DNA of 64,000 nt from Paucisalibacillus globulus. Lineage in GTDB: Bacteria > Bacillota > Bacilli > Bacillales > Amphibacillaceae. Where the stretch lies: assembly GCF_900184735.1 (NCBI RefSeq), contig NZ_LT855385.1, positions 29,031 through 93,030 of the forward strand, given 5' to 3'. Of the stretch, positions 37,625 through 47,970 are shown one piece after another (position 1 is the first letter of the stretch; each line of letters opens with the position of its first letter). The notes beneath the pieces are model-generated. The model was given only the letters and a program-made list of their open reading frames with translations. It searched no databases and was not told the DNA's origin. The translations under genes were made by a program, and so were the position numbers.

Positions 37625-39964
37625 TTACCTAAATTCAACTACGGTTACGCCGCTTCCTCCTTCACCAGCAGCGCCTGGTCTCGAAGATGCAATACTTGGA
37701 TGTTTTTTCACAAAATCCTGAACGCCTTTGCGAAGTGCGCCGGTCCCTTTCCCATGAATGATAAATACTTTTGGATAGCCTGCCAATGTTGCATCATCAA
37801 CGTATTTTTCTAACTTCAACAAGGCATCCTCAAAACGTTCTCCACGTAAATCTAATTCTAGTGGCACATGATAATTTGATCCTTTTACAGTTGCCAAAGG
37901 CTTCTGATAAGTTTGCTTCGGTTTTCCTATTAATTGAAGGTCACTTCTCTTTACTTTGACCTTCATTATACCAACCTGTACTAGGTACTCTTTTTCATTT
38001 ACTTTCTCAAGAACTGTACCGTTTTGATTAATGGTTAATAATTTTATTTCGTCTCCTGGATTTAAACTTTCCTTTGAAGTATTTAATTCCTTCTGCTCAC
38101 TCCGCTTTGTAGATAATTGTGGTTGTGCTTCTTCTAGCATCTTTCTTGCTTCAATCCACTCATGTTCCTTTAGTTTCGCATCGGTTTTCATATTACGTAT
38201 TTCACTAACAATTATTTCGGCTTCTTCCCGGGCTTTACTTAATGCCTTTTCGGCTTTTTCTTCTGCTTTTTTATATAATAACTCTCGTTTCTCCTCGAAT
38301 CGTTTCCATTCTTCTCTGATTTCATTTCGTAGTTTTTCGCTTTCGAGTAAAATATTATGTGCTTCCTCATATTCCTTCTCTGCTTGGATTTTAGAATTTT
38401 CTAATGATGCAATCATATTCTCAACATTCTTAGAATCAAGTCCAATATGAGTCTTAGCACGTTCAATAATGGATTCGTCTAATCCAAGTCTCTTAGAAAT
38501 CTCAAATGCATTACTTCTACCAGGGACACCAATTAATAACCGATATGTTGGTTGTAAAGTTTGTATGTCAAACTCCATAGAAGCGTTAATAACATTCTTA
38601 CGATTATAACCATAAGCTTTTAGCTCTGGATAATGAGTAGTAGCAATTACTCTTGCATTTCTAGAAACAACCTCATCCAGAATAGACATAGCAAGCGCAG
38701 CACCTTCTTGCGGATCTGTTCCTGCACCAAGCTCATCGAAAAGTACCAGTGTACGATTATCTACATGTTTAATAATGTCCACTATGTTCGTCATATGTGA
38801 AGAAAAGGTACTTAAATTTTGCTCTATCGATTGTTCATCTCCAATATCTGCAAAGACATTCTCAAAGACAGCCATTTGACAACCGTCTAATGCAGGAACT
38901 TGAAGACCAGATTGTGCCATTAACGTACACAATCCAACCATCTTAAGTGTAACTGTCTTTCCACCTGTATTAGGTCCAGTAATTACGATTGAGGTATATT
39001 CTTTTCCAATTTCAATATCATTAGCTACGACTTCCTCTATTTCAATTAGTGGATGTCTAGCTTGTTGCATCTTTATATAACCTTGGTCATTTATAGTAGG
39101 TCGACTTGCTTTCATTTCCCTACCTAAATTAGCTCTTGCAAACATATAATCTACTTGAGCTAGGATACGAACATTCTCTGATAAAAAACTTTCTTCAGTT
39201 GCAATACTTTCACTAAGCTCCCTTAAAATCCGTTCGATTTCATGCTTCTCTCTGGCATATAATTCCTGTAATTGATTATTTAAATCCACAACTGCTTTAG
39301 GTTCCATAAACAAAGTTTGACCTGATGCTGATTGGTCGTGTACGATACCACCAAATGCCCCGCGATATTCATGCTTAACAGGTAATACATACCTATCATT
39401 TCGAATGGTAATAATTGCATCAGATAACATATTGCTTTTTGTTCTAGTATAGCTTTCTAGCTTTTCGCGAACCCTACTTTCATGAGTCCTTATGGAGGTA
39501 CGAATTCCTCTAAGTTTCTCAGTAGCACTATCCATAACATGTCCATGGTCATCGATACAGCTCTTGATTTTCAATTCAAGATTGCGTAGCGGAATTATCC
39601 CCTCTACTAACTCTTTTAGAATAGGAAGTTCCTCTTCTAATCCATCAATAAAATCCTTTACTTGACGCCCTCCATAAATAGTATTTGCTATGTCTAAACA
39701 TTCTGAGGTACTAAGTATGCCACCAATCACACTACGTTTCAGGCTAGCTCGTATATCAAATATACCACCAAGAGGTACAGGTACATTTAACCTGATAACT
39801 TGAGCTGCTTCATCTGTTTCTTCTTGTAATAGGATTACTTCTTCCAGATCAGTAGAAGGTTTTAAGCTTGCAGCTAAATCTTTTCCCAAACTAGTTTGAG
39901 CACGATTCATTAATCGATCTATAATTTTTTGAAAATCTAGTACTCGTAATATACGTTCATTCAT
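37625..39964 (-). CDS. mutS2: Endonuclease MutS2
   Basis: MutS-family ATPase without the mismatch-recognition domain. It is linked in Bacillus to control of homologous recombination and to rescue of collided ribosomes. Seen are Walker A GPNTGGKT, Walker [14 protein letters not shown], a long charged coiled coil (about residues 515-625) and the C-terminal Smr nuclease domain ([25 protein letters not shown]). The frame extends to a TTG at 39982, but AAGGAG lies inside it and points to ATG 39964 ([13 protein letters not shown]). Length 779. Confidence 0.96.
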   Translation of the reverse strand: MNERILRVLDFQKIIDRLMNRAQTSLGKDLAASLKPSTDLEEVILLQEETDEAAQVIRLNVPVPLGGIFDIRASLKRSVIGGILSTSECLDIANTIYGGRQVKDFIDGLEEELPILKELVEGIIPLRNLELKIKSCIDDHGHVMDSATEKLRGIRTSIRTHESRVREKLESYTRTKSNMLSDAIITIRNDRYVLPVKHEYRGAFGGIVHDQSASGQTLFMEPKAVVDLNNQLQELYAREKHEIERILRELSESIATEESFLSENVRILAQVDYMFARANLGREMKASRPTINDQGYIKMQQARHPLIEIEEVVANDIEIGKEYTSIVITGPNTGGKTVTLKMVGLCTLMAQSGLQVPALDGCQMAVFENVFADIGDEQSIEQNLSTFSSHMTNIVDIIKHVDNRTLVLFDELGAGTDPQEGAALAMSILDEVVSRNARVIATTHYPELKAYGYNRKNVINASMEFDIQTLQPTYRLLIGVPGRSNAFEISKRLGLDESIIERAKTHIGLDSKNVENMIASLENSKIQAEKEYEEAHNILLESEKLRNEIREEWKRFEEKRELLYKKAEEKAEKALSKAREEAEIIVSEIRNMKTDAKLKEHEWIEARKMLEEAQPQLSTKRSEQKELNTSKESLNPGDEIKLLTINQNGTVLEKVNEKEYLVQVGIMKVKVKRSDLQLIGKPKQTYQKPLATVKGSNYHVPLELDLRGERFEDALLKLEKYVDDATLAGYPKVFIIHGKGTGALRKGVQDFVKKHPSIASSRPGAAGEGGSGVTVVEFR

Positions 39965-39998
39965 TGACTTACTCCTTTTCAAGATGTCTATACGACTA

Positions 39999-41717
39999 TC
40001 ACTTATTACGATTGAAATACTGGATAAGTTCCTCTTTTTTCCATGTATTTAACACTGTATCTTTTTGCAGCCAACCTTTTCTAGCAACGCCTACCCCATA
40101 TTTCATGTGCTCAAGCATATGATAACTATGTGCATCAGTGTTAATTGCTATTTTCACACCTGCTTCCTGAGCTGCTCTAGCCCATTCTGAAGATATATCT
40201 AATCGGTTTGGGTTTGCATTAATCTCTAGCGCCGTGTTTGTTTGACTCGCACGCTCGATTAACTTTTCCATGTTTACCTGATAACCAGCTCTTCTACCAA
40301 TTAATCTTCCAGTTGGGTGGGCAATTAATGATACGTAAGGGTTTTCTAAGGCTGTATATAACCGCTTCATAATCTGTTCTTCTGATTGACTAAAACTTGA
40401 ATGGATGGCAGCAATAACATAATCCATTTCTTTTAGAAAGTCATCAGAGAAATCTAGAGTTCCATCTGATAGAATATCCATTTCTACTCCTGAAAAAATA
40501 TGAATATCGGTATACTTTTCGTTCAATTTAATAATTTCTTCACGTTGATTCCTTAATCGAGTTTCATCTAATCCATTCGCAACTCTTAGGTTTTTCGAGT
40601 GGTCAGTAATCGCAATATATTCATAGCCAATACTTCTAGCTTGATTTACCATCTCTTCTAACGTTTGTGCACCGTCACTCCATGTGGTATGCATGTGCAG
40701 ATCGCCAATAATATCACTTAGCTCGACTAATTCCACTGGTTGCTTAAATGCATTAATCTCTCCAGTATCTTCCCTAACTTCAGGAGGAATAAATTCTAAT
40801 CCAAAATGGTTAAAAAATTCTTTCTCAGAAGAAAAGGTTAAGATTTCTTCTGTTTCATCTACTTCAATGCCATATTCATTGATTTTTTCACCACGTGATT
40901 TTGCTAACTGACGCATAGCAACATTATGGTCTTTCGATCCTGTAAAATGATGTAATGTAGTAACAAACTCATTTTCTGATACCAATCTGAAATCAACATT
41001 AACATCATATACATCATCAATCGTTACAGAAACCTTCGTATCACCTTTCGCAATTACCTCCTTAATGTTAGGAATCTGTAGTAGCTTTTCCCTAACTTCA
41101 TTTGGTAGGTCTGTTGCAATAATAAAATCCAAATCTTTAATGGTTTCCCTCATTCTCCTCAGAGAACCTGCTCTTGAAAATTGTTGGATGGATGAAATTT
41201 CACTTAAATAAGCTTCTATTCTCTCCGCAATTGGCAACATATAAGCAATAGGTAACCTATCAGGTCTTTTACCAACTTCATTTAGAGCCGCAAGTATCTT
41301 CTCAGCGGATTTTTTACCGAACCCTTGTAAGCTCTCTACTTTTCCGGTCTCTATTGCTTCCTTTAGGCTCTTAGAATCGTTTACACCTAATTCCTGATAC
41401 AACTTTGCAAGTTTTTTGCCACCTAAACCAGGAACATTTAGTAATGGAATGAGGCCCTGTGGTACTTCTTTTTGTAGTTCTTCCAATGTGGTCGACTTTC
41501 CTTGTTGTATATATTCTATAATTACACCACTAGTACCCTTGCCAATCCCTTTTATTTCCGTAAAATCTTCAATATCAGTTAGAGAACGGTCGTCACGTTC
41601 CAATCCTTGTGCCGCTCTTCTAAAGGCCGAAATTTTAAAGGTATTTTCACCTTTTAATTCTAAGTATACAGCAATGGTCTCTAGTAATTTAATTACATCT
41701 TTCTTATTAATAGCCAT
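39999..41717 (-). CDS. polX: DNA polymerase/3'-5' exonuclease PolX
   Basis: Family X repair polymerase with an added PHP nuclease. Domains in order are an N-terminal 8-kDa helix-hairpin-helix region ([43 protein letters not shown]), a nucleotidyltransferase core ([19 protein letters not shown]) and a C-terminal PHP domain with metal ligands ([41 protein letters not shown]). Length 572, as in B. subtilis (570). It lies 34 bp upstream of mutS2. Confidence 0.96.
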   Translation of the reverse strand: MAINKKDVIKLLETIAVYLELKGENTFKISAFRRAAQGLERDDRSLTDIEDFTEIKGIGKGTSGVIIEYIQQGKSTTLEELQKEVPQGLIPLLNVPGLGGKKLAKLYQELGVNDSKSLKEAIETGKVESLQGFGKKSAEKILAALNEVGKRPDRLPIAYMLPIAERIEAYLSEISSIQQFSRAGSLRRMRETIKDLDFIIATDLPNEVREKLLQIPNIKEVIAKGDTKVSVTIDDVYDVNVDFRLVSENEFVTTLHHFTGSKDHNVAMRQLAKSRGEKINEYGIEVDETEEILTFSSEKEFFNHFGLEFIPPEVREDTGEINAFKQPVELVELSDIIGDLHMHTTWSDGAQTLEEMVNQARSIGYEYIAITDHSKNLRVANGLDETRLRNQREEIIKLNEKYTDIHIFSGVEMDILSDGTLDFSDDFLKEMDYVIAAIHSSFSQSEEQIMKRLYTALENPYVSLIAHPTGRLIGRRAGYQVNMEKLIERASQTNTALEINANPNRLDISSEWARAAQEAGVKIAINTDAHSYHMLEHMKYGVGVARKGWLQKDTVLNTWKKEELIQYFNRNK

Positions 41718-41807
41718 TTACATCACCTGCTTTGATTATATTTCTACAGTCCTCTAGTAGAGGTATTCATTGAATCATAAACCTTTTAGGCTTTAAGAGG
41801 GCCAAAA

Positions 41808-41892
41808 AAAACAAGGCTAATTCAAGTAGGAGCTATCTGTATTGTACCGACCATACAACGATATTCCTAGTATTTGAATTAGCCCTTTTTTT
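41808..41892 (-). terminator. Terminator after cvpA
   Basis: GGCTAATTCAA (41815-41825) pairs with TTGAATTAGCC (41874-41884) around a 48-nt insert. On the minus strand GTTTTTTTTGG follows. It separates zapA-cvpA from polX-mutS2. Confidence 0.7.
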
Positions 41893-41893
41893 A

Positions 41894-42445
41894 TTAATTC
41901 ATCATGGTCACCACATGGGTAAACCAAAGGTCTTTTATTTTTTCTGAGAAATAAGGTGTATTCTCCACAATGAATAATGCTACACTTGAATCATTTACCC
42001 ATTCTTGGATCACTCCAAGTGGCGTTAATACTAGTATGTATAAGATAACAAAAAGAATTAAGTAAATTTCTAGGAATCCTAGAATGGCACCTAATATTTT
42101 ATTGATAGAATTCAAGATTGGTAACGAAGCAATTACATCAATCATAGATGCAAAGATTTGCAAACCAAATTTTACGACAAAAAAGATAATTGCAAATGAA
42201 ATTGCATTATAAAAAGCACTTTCTAAAGGTAATGCTTGCAGAAATTCTGCCCAAAGACTCTCATCTGATAATTCAGGATATGGTATCCAAAGTGCTAATT
42301 TACTTGAAAGATCATTATAAAATAACGCAGCAACAATAAATGCGGCTATGTATCCAATTAAATGTACAGCCTGAAGTATCAATCCCCTTTTGAGTCCCAC
42401 TAGGAATCCAAAAATCAGTAATAATATAAGTATCAAATCTATCAT
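41894..42445 (-). CDS. yshB: CvpA family membrane protein (YshB)
   Basis: A 183-residue protein with four or five hydrophobic helices. It has the CvpA N-terminal pattern MIDLILILLLIFGFLVGLKRGLI and a later SLPILNSINKILGAILGF. Colicin V production protein in E. coli gives the family its name; the Bacillus role is unknown. It lies 7 bp after zapA, as in B. subtilis (yshA-yshB). Confidence 0.9.
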   Translation of the reverse strand: MIDLILILLLIFGFLVGLKRGLILQAVHLIGYIAAFIVAALFYNDLSSKLALWIPYPELSDESLWAEFLQALPLESAFYNAISFAIIFFVVKFGLQIFASMIDVIASLPILNSINKILGAILGFLEIYLILFVILYILVLTPLGVIQEWVNDSSVALFIVENTPYFSEKIKDLWFTHVVTMMN

Positions 42446-42452
42446 GAGCCAT

Positions 42453-42716
42453 TTATCCTCTTTCTTTTTTTATTGAACCTAGTAGTGTTGCATAGTCTTC
42501 TTTTAAAGTTAAATAATCATTCATTGAATTTATAGCAGTTAATACAGCAAGAGCTGCAGTATCAAGTGATGGATTTAGTTCATGGATTTCTCTCATTTTT
42601 TGGTCCACTAGACTAGCTACTAAACGAACATGGCTAGCTTCCTCATCACCAACAATCGTATAGGATCTATTTCTTATTTCAACTGTTACCCGAGTTTTAT
42701 CTGATTTTTGGGTCAC
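42453..42716 (-). CDS. zapA: Cell division protein ZapA
   Basis: A small FtsZ-binding protein that bundles Z-ring filaments. The conserved body TRVTVEIRNRSYTIVGDEEASHVRLVASLVDQKMREI is followed by a C-terminal coiled coil (about 60-85). The frame runs back to ATG 42755, but an AGGAGG in that stretch points to GTG at 42716, giving 87 residues (85 in B. subtilis). It is divergent from rnhC. Confidence 0.93.
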   Translation of the reverse strand: MTQKSDKTRVTVEIRNRSYTIVGDEEASHVRLVASLVDQKMREIHELNPSLDTAALAVLTAINSMNDYLTLKEDYATLLGSIKKERG

Positions 42717-42831
42717 TGGGGTTAGCCTCCTACTTAATTCTAACGATTCTAGCATTTTTTTCTTATATTTTATCTTAACATGAAGATTACAATTGGGAAA
42801 CTGTTCTCCCAGTTTTTTTTACATTTCTTTC

Positions 42832-42861
42832 TTGTCTATACTTTGATATAGTCAATATTGT
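42832..42861 (+). promoter_or_regulatory. Possible rnhC promoter
   Basis: TTGTCT (42832-42837), an 18-bp spacer and TATTGT (42856-42861) lie about 20 bp before rnhC. Just upstream is a small hairpin with eight T (42794-42820), which may end leftover plus-strand transcription. Confidence 0.45.
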
Positions 42862-42879
42862 AAAGAAAGGATGTAATCT

Positions 42880-43815
42880 ATGTCTCAAAATGTCCATGTA
42901 TTATCAATAGAAACTATCGAAAAAATGAAACAGTATTATCATAAATCATTAACTTCAACTCCACAAGGGGCAATATTCAGAGCAAAAACCAAGGATGCAG
43001 TAATAACCGCTTATAGATCTGGGAAAGTATTATTCCAAGGGAGTAATCCACTGGTTGAGTCGGAGAAATGGGTCAATATTCAAGGTTTACAAGCTAATGA
43101 ATCAAAAGCCCAGAAATCTAAGGCAACAACCATTTACACACCACCAGAAACTTTATTTTCTTCTTCCCATATTGGATCAGACGAAGCTGGAACCGGAGAT
43201 TACTTTGGTCCAATTACAGTTGCTTGTGCTTATGTAACATCATCACAAATCAGTTTACTTAAGGAACTTGGAGTAAAAGACTCGAAGAACCTAACAGATG
43301 ATACTATTCTAAAATTAGCCAAGGAAATTGCTAACTTACGCATACCATACTCATTATTAATTTTACATAATCCAAAATATAACACCTTGCAAAAAAGAGG
43401 TTGGTCACAAGGTAAGATGAAGGCGATGCTCCATCATCATGCAATAAATAATCTATTAAAAAAAATTGGTGACAAAGCATATGACGGTATTCTAATTGAT
43501 CAGTTTTGTGAGCCAGGTATTTACAAAAGACATATTGCCTCCGAGCAAGGAGTACTACCGAACAAAACCTATTTCATGACAAAGGCTGAAAGTTACTCCA
43601 TTGCCGTTGCAGCTGGGTCCATAATTGCAAGAGCAAGCTTTGTAAAGGAAATGGATAAGCTCTCAGAAGAAATAGGCTTTGAATTAAAAAAAGGAGCATC
43701 AAAGAAAGTCGATCAAACCATAGCTAGAATTATACGAGAAAAAGGCGAAGAAAGCCTAAATTCATGTGCAAAAACACACTTTGCAAACACTCAGAAAGCA
43801 AGACAGTATTTGTAA
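42880..43815 (+). CDS. rnhC: Ribonuclease HIII
   Basis: Cleaves RNA in RNA-DNA hybrids. The TBP-like N-terminal domain (about residues 1-85) is followed by the catalytic core with GSDEAGTGDYFGP (D101, E102), GVKDSKNLTD and a third acidic site in DGILIDQF. AKAESYSIAVAAGSIIARASF completes the type 2 RNase H pattern. Length 311. It is transcribed opposite to zapA, as in B. subtilis. Confidence 0.96.
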   Translation: MSQNVHVLSIETIEKMKQYYHKSLTSTPQGAIFRAKTKDAVITAYRSGKVLFQGSNPLVESEKWVNIQGLQANESKAQKSKATTIYTPPETLFSSSHIGSDEAGTGDYFGPITVACAYVTSSQISLLKELGVKDSKNLTDDTILKLAKEIANLRIPYSLLILHNPKYNTLQKRGWSQGKMKAMLHHHAINNLLKKIGDKAYDGILIDQFCEPGIYKRHIASEQGVLPNKTYFMTKAESYSIAVAAGSIIARASFVKEMDKLSEEIGFELKKGASKKVDQTIARIIREKGEESLNSCAKTHFANTQKARQYL

Positions 43816-43817
43816 AA

Positions 43818-43836
43818 GTGGTGCCTGTCACTCCCC
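43818..43836 (+). repeat. GGTGCC-type sequence scrap, left side of accessory cluster
   Basis: GTGGTGCCTGTCACTCCCC stands three bases after the rnhC stop. It resembles a GGTGCCGGACACC scrap at 47971, and both look like remains of the G(T)GGTGCC(T/G)G(G/T)CACC repeats common between Bacillus genes. The two copies bracket the accessory cluster. Confidence 0.4.
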
Positions 43837-43869
43837 GAATTTTGTAAGATTATGTCGAAGCAAAAATTA

Positions 43870-43912
43870 CTAACCCCCTTGAAATTATCAAGTGAATTTT
43901 CAAGGGGGTTAG
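43870..43912 (-). terminator. Terminator of the accessory cluster
   Basis: CTAACCCCCTTGAAA and TTTCAAGGGGGTTAG form a perfect 15-bp stem. On the minus strand TAATTTTTGC follows. It sits 26 bp past the acyl-CoA synthetase stop. Confidence 0.8.
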
Positions 43913-43937
43913 TCCAGCTCCACTATTCTATTAATCT

Positions 43938-45383
43938 TCATAAAGACCTATATAGATGTTCTTCTATTAATCTCTTCTTATCAGGCTTACCTAAAGGTGT
44001 ATAAGGAATCTCGTTTACTATAACAATTTCCTTTGGCATTTGATACCTGGCTAACTTACTCTTAAGCCATATCCGAATATCCTGTTTCGTTAGTCCTTTC
44101 GTCTTAACAAACGCCTTTAACCTCTCTCCATATTCTTTATCTTCCATTCCAATTACCATAACATCCTCTACTTCCGGATGCTCAAATAAAACCTGCTCGA
44201 CATCAAGGGGATAAACATTCTCTCCTCCCGAAATAATCATTTCGTCTGTTCGGCCACGCAGAAATAGGTAGCCCTTTCCATCGATAAAGCCTATATCCCC
44301 AGTTTTAAGCCAAGTATCATGTCTATTTTTCATAGACCTCATATTCTTCACTACGAATTCACCAACAACACCTTGTTTAACTCTTTTTCCATTACTATCC
44401 ACAATTTTCAACTTAACACCTGATATCTTTTTCCCTAAGGTATTGGGTGAGTACTGTAAGTCTTCAGGGGTTGCAATGATATTTAAACCAGCTTCCGACG
44501 TACCGTATAAATTAAATAATACTCTCCCCAAGTTGTCGTAAATATCTTCAACTAATCTCGAGTTGAGCTTAGCCCCACCAGATGCAATACATCGTAATGA
44601 TTTTAAATTACTAGGATTAGATTTTAACATCCTATCTAACATTAGAGGAACAACTGTAATGAATTCCACTTGGTACTTTTCTATTAATTTACAAGCCTTC
44701 CTCGCCTCAAACCGAGAAGTTATGACTAGCTTTTTTCCTAATGGTATAAACACTAATAAAACAGCAATACCATAGCCATGAAATATCGGGGTCCCGATAA
44801 AACCTGTTTGATAATCCGTAATCTTTAGTTTCTCTATTAAAGCAATATATGGTGATAAATAATTAAAAAGGGAAGGAATATGTCTTGCTTCTTTAGGTTT
44901 TCCAGTAGTTCCACCAGTTTGTAGGATAATTTTCCCACTCGAAAACCTTGGTATAATAGTACTTGTGTGTCGAATTACATTATGGTCAATTAATACTTTG
45001 ATTCCCGAGTAATCCAATGTATGAACAAGACTATTAAATTCATCATCATATAAAATTGCATCATAATTACCGTATTTCACTAGGTTATTAAGTTGATCCA
45101 CCCTCATATCCGTATTTAACAAATACATATCTGCACCCACACGAGAAACTGCAAAAATGGATTGTATTAGGGGAATATGGTTCCGGCAGAGTATAGCAAC
45201 TTTTTTTCCATTTTGTAATTGCAGTGTGTGATAAAAATAACTCGCAAATATTTTTGACTTGAGGTATAGACCCTTATAAGTGATGGTAGATTCATCGTCA
45301 ACGATAGCTATTTGTTTTCCATATCGTTTTGCCGCAACTTCTAAAATAGTCATTAAGTTAATACCCGTTCGAAATAGAGCCAT
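43938..45383 (-). CDS. AMP-dependent acyl-CoA synthetase/ligase
   Basis: A 481-residue ANL-superfamily enzyme, expected to adenylate a carboxylic acid and pass it to CoA or another thiol. Core motifs are LQTGGTTGKPKEA (155-166), NLYGTSEAG, TGDIGFIDGKGYLFLRGRTDEMIISGGENVYPLDVEQVL and the C-terminal Lys in TPLGKPDK (K466). It is clearly different from LcfA in this window, being about 85 residues shorter. No good ribosome site stands before ATG 45383, and MTILEVAAKRYG (residue 11) is an alternative start. It is last of four same-strand accessory genes. Substrate unknown. Confidence 0.88.
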   Translation of the reverse strand: MALFRTGINLMTILEVAAKRYGKQIAIVDDESTITYKGLYLKSKIFASYFYHTLQLQNGKKVAILCRNHIPLIQSIFAVSRVGADMYLLNTDMRVDQLNNLVKYGNYDAILYDDEFNSLVHTLDYSGIKVLIDHNVIRHTSTIIPRFSSGKIILQTGGTTGKPKEARHIPSLFNYLSPYIALIEKLKITDYQTGFIGTPIFHGYGIAVLLVFIPLGKKLVITSRFEARKACKLIEKYQVEFITVVPLMLDRMLKSNPSNLKSLRCIASGGAKLNSRLVEDIYDNLGRVLFNLYGTSEAGLNIIATPEDLQYSPNTLGKKISGVKLKIVDSNGKRVKQGVVGEFVVKNMRSMKNRHDTWLKTGDIGFIDGKGYLFLRGRTDEMIISGGENVYPLDVEQVLFEHPEVEDVMVIGMEDKEYGERLKAFVKTKGLTKQDIRIWLKSKLARYQMPKEIVIVNEIPYTPLGKPDKKRLIEEHLYRSL

Positions 45384-45472
45384 TATTAAAAACGCTACAC
45401 TTGAAGGTGTGAGTAATTTTATTTTATATAGTACAAGAATGAGTTTAATTACTTTAATTTAGATCCCCACCC

Positions 45473-46303
45473 CTATTTCAAAAATCGATAACCAAATTTC
45501 TCCCAAACTCTTCGAAGAAACAATGACAATACCTCTCCACCGAAGATCCACCATGGTTTAAAGCTTCTTTTCTTTTTATACATTGATTGACTTATTATTT
45601 GTGCAACATGATTTGGGGACATTGCCGGCTTTGTCTGATAGGTTTTAGTTGGTTCAATCATAGGTGTTCGGACTAATGGTAGGTAAATAGAAGTCGTGAA
45701 AATACCCCTTGCATTCAATTCAGGTGAAACGGATTGAAACCATGTATCGAAAGCTTGTTTTGATGCTTCATAAGCAGAAAAATAAGGAAAAGGAACAAGT
45801 AGCGTATTAATTGTGGATACATTTATAATCTGTCCATTACTCCTTTCAAGATTAGGAATAATAGATAATAGGATCTCAACAGGTGCAAAATAATTAATCG
45901 ACATAGTACGTTGGAAATCATGAAAGCGGTCCAACGAATCATAAATAGATCGTTTTATGGATATTCCAGCATTGTTTACAAAGAAATCTATGTCAGTATC
46001 CAAATTATAAATAAAGCTAAGAAATCCCCTTCTATCATCCTGGTTTCTTAAATCTGCTTTATATACGCTTACTTTGGCAGTATTAATAGTCTTCTTTATA
46101 TGTAGTAGTTTCTCTTCTCTTCTAGCAACAAGGATTAAATGGCATGTTAACTCACCAAGATAATAGGCCAACTGTTCACCAATTCCGGAACTAGCTCCTG
46201 TAATTACTATGGTTTTACCAGTTAATTCGTTAATTAGTTTATCTTTATTGATAAATTTCTTTGGGAATAGCACTTTTTCCAATAAGGTATTTCTACTCAC
46301 CAT
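45473..46303 (-). CDS. Short-chain dehydrogenase/reductase
   Basis: A 276-residue classical SDR. It has the cofactor motif TGASSGIG (35-42), an Arg pair after beta-2 (ARREEK) suggesting NADPH, the structural NNAG (110-113) and the catalytic YEASK (Tyr178, Lys182). The N-terminus has about 28 extra residues and the C-terminus is basic (SFKPWWIFGGEVLSLFLRRVWEKFGYRFLK), perhaps membrane-touching. The longer frame to TTG 46327 lacks a ribosome site; AAGGGTAGGGG precedes ATG 46303. The acyl-CoA synthetase next door suggests a fatty-acyl substrate, but this is inference. Confidence 0.85.
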   Translation of the reverse strand: MVSRNTLLEKVLFPKKFINKDKLINELTGKTIVITGASSGIGEQLAYYLGELTCHLILVARREEKLLHIKKTINTAKVSVYKADLRNQDDRRGFLSFIYNLDTDIDFFVNNAGISIKRSIYDSLDRFHDFQRTMSINYFAPVEILLSIIPNLERSNGQIINVSTINTLLVPFPYFSAYEASKQAFDTWFQSVSPELNARGIFTTSIYLPLVRTPMIEPTKTYQTKPAMSPNHVAQIISQSMYKKKRSFKPWWIFGGEVLSLFLRRVWEKFGYRFLK

Positions 46304-46346
46304 TACCCCTACCCTTATAAAATCCAATAATTGTTATTAAGTTCCC

Positions 46347-47204
46347 CTACTTCTTACTGGCTAAAGGAATTACTACTGCATTACATGCTTTTTCATAAAA
46401 CTCAATTGGCCCAGCCCCACCAATAATTGCATACTCGTATCCAGCCTCTTTCATATCTCTAAGACAATGATGGAGAAGAGAATATCCGACACCTTTAGTG
46501 CGATTAGATGTTACTACTCCCATCGGACCAAAATAACCTTTTTTATTTTGATAGACATCGTATGCTGCAAAACCTACAATACTACCATTGCTACTTGAGG
46601 CTACATATACAGTGGGATTGTTCAACATAAAAGCACCTTTTATCGTCGAAGCCCATTCTTTTGAAAAGTTTTCTTCAACAAAAGTAACTAACATTTTCTC
46701 ATCATCCAAGTTAACTTTTCTAATCTGTTCGGTATTGAGTTTTGGAAAAGTATAATTACCAAGATGGGTAATCATATCTCTGGACGTTGTAGCTAAGGTT
46801 AAAATGAGCTCCCTTGTTTCCTCTGTGAGACAGTGTTCCAATACCTTTGTTGTCATTAGGGCTTTTAGTACATGACCTTCATTAATGAAGATTTGATTAT
46901 ACCGATTCATATAGCCTATAGACACTTCCAATACCTTGGCTACCTCTTCACTTACAAGACAATGAAAGAAATCTATTTCAACTGTATTATTAGATGAAGA
47001 ACTTCTTGTATCGTCTCGTAGTAAATCTAAAGAGATCTCTACATGTAATGCTAATTCCCCTAAAGCCCCACCTTTTTCACTTAAGCAAGCAGTAAGAATA
47101 TGTCCAGGCCGTAATACCCTATCTTTCGAATTAATGGCCTCACTTTCAGCTTTTTTTAATATTTGCTGTAGTCTACTAGTGAGACGAAATTTAGGACTAC
47201 TCAC
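46347..47204 (-). CDS. Clp N-domain fused to GNAT acetyltransferase
   Basis: A 285-residue two-part protein. Residues 1 to about 145 look like a double Clp-N repeat, as in ClpC/ClpB: LQQILKKAESEAINSKDRVLRPGHILTACLSEKGG and then YMNRYNQIFINEGHVLKALM. Residues about 150-285 form a GNAT domain with the acetyl-CoA loop RTKGVGYSLLHHCL and an end AGPIEFYEKACNAVVIPL. There is no AAA+ ATPase. Clp-N domains bind substrates or adaptors, so this enzyme may be aimed at Clp-pathway proteins. Start GTG behind AAGGTGATG. Function unknown. Confidence 0.8.
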   Translation of the reverse strand: MSSPKFRLTSRLQQILKKAESEAINSKDRVLRPGHILTACLSEKGGALGELALHVEISLDLLRDDTRSSSSNNTVEIDFFHCLVSEEVAKVLEVSIGYMNRYNQIFINEGHVLKALMTTKVLEHCLTEETRELILTLATTSRDMITHLGNYTFPKLNTEQIRKVNLDDEKMLVTFVEENFSKEWASTIKGAFMLNNPTVYVASSSNGSIVGFAAYDVYQNKKGYFGPMGVVTSNRTKGVGYSLLHHCLRDMKEAGYEYAIIGGAGPIEFYEKACNAVVIPLASKK

Positions 47205-47292
47205 TTATCATCACCTTCAATTCATTCCCCGCTAAATTATCTCTAAATCTAGTTAATTTCACGTACATTCCCATAAAACTCTCCATATCCAG

Positions 47293-47742
47293 TTATTTTC
47301 CTATAGCAAAGGAATATATTAAATGTTTAATGAGTGGATTTAGACCCTCTGGAAGTTGTGTTGGTTTAAAAAACTTAGCTTCTAATGTTTCAACACCATC
47401 GGCTTTTAACACTCCACCCACAACATCCTTTGAAATATATGCAATTGTTACTGGATAGAATTCATCCCCATTTGGTAACTTTACAAAGTGTTCTTTACCT
47501 GAAAACACATGGATTAGTTCCATTTTTCCAATTTCAATTCCTGTTTCTTCCAAAACTTCTCTTCGTCCAGCTTCTTCCGTTGATTCACCTAATTCGATAA
47601 ATCCGCCCGGAACTCCCCATTGTCCGTCTCTTCTTTTTTGTAATAAAATGGAACCTTCCTCATTAATAACACCTACTGCAACACCAACTAAAATTAAGGG
47701 CTGATTTCCAACCTTTTCTCTTAGATCTTCTATGTATCCCAA
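47293..47742 (-). CDS. NUDIX hydrolase
   Basis: A 149-residue NUDIX protein. The Nudix box GGFIELGESTEEAGRREVLEETGIEIG (about residues 45-71) is complete (Gx5Ex7REUxEExGU). The family hydrolyses nucleoside diphosphates linked to another group; substrate cannot be told. Start TTG behind AGGGGGAAG. It is first of the four minus-strand accessory genes and 88 bp before the Clp-N/GNAT gene, so it may or may not share the transcript. Confidence 0.88.
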   Translation of the reverse strand: MGYIEDLREKVGNQPLILVGVAVGVINEEGSILLQKRRDGQWGVPGGFIELGESTEEAGRREVLEETGIEIGKMELIHVFSGKEHFVKLPNGDEFYPVTIAYISKDVVGGVLKADGVETLEAKFFKPTQLPEGLNPLIKHLIYSFAIGK

Positions 47743-47925
47743 TTTTTCTTCCCCCTAGCTCTTTGCGTTCTATATTAATTTTACTTCATCATATGCTCAT
47801 AGATACTAACAGTCTCTGAATGTGTTTGTTCCATTCAGCACGATATCCAAAGCACAGTTCGTTATTGGTATATTTCATTCTATCATAATACTCAGACTAT
47901 TTTTATTCCTTTCTAATAAAATCAA

Positions 47926-47966
47926 AAAAAAGATTACATAGCCTATTTGACTATGTAATCTTTTTC
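47926..47966 (-). terminator. Terminator after pheT
   Basis: AAAAAGATTACATAG and CTATGTAATCTTTTT form a perfect 15-bp stem, followed by a T-run on the minus strand. Confidence 0.9.
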
Positions 47967-47970
47967 AACA

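Noticed and set aside
38031..38450. 139-codon Ser/Phe-rich frame antisense to mutS2
   Set aside because: It mirrors the charged coiled coil of MutS2. Composition is that of a shadow frame.
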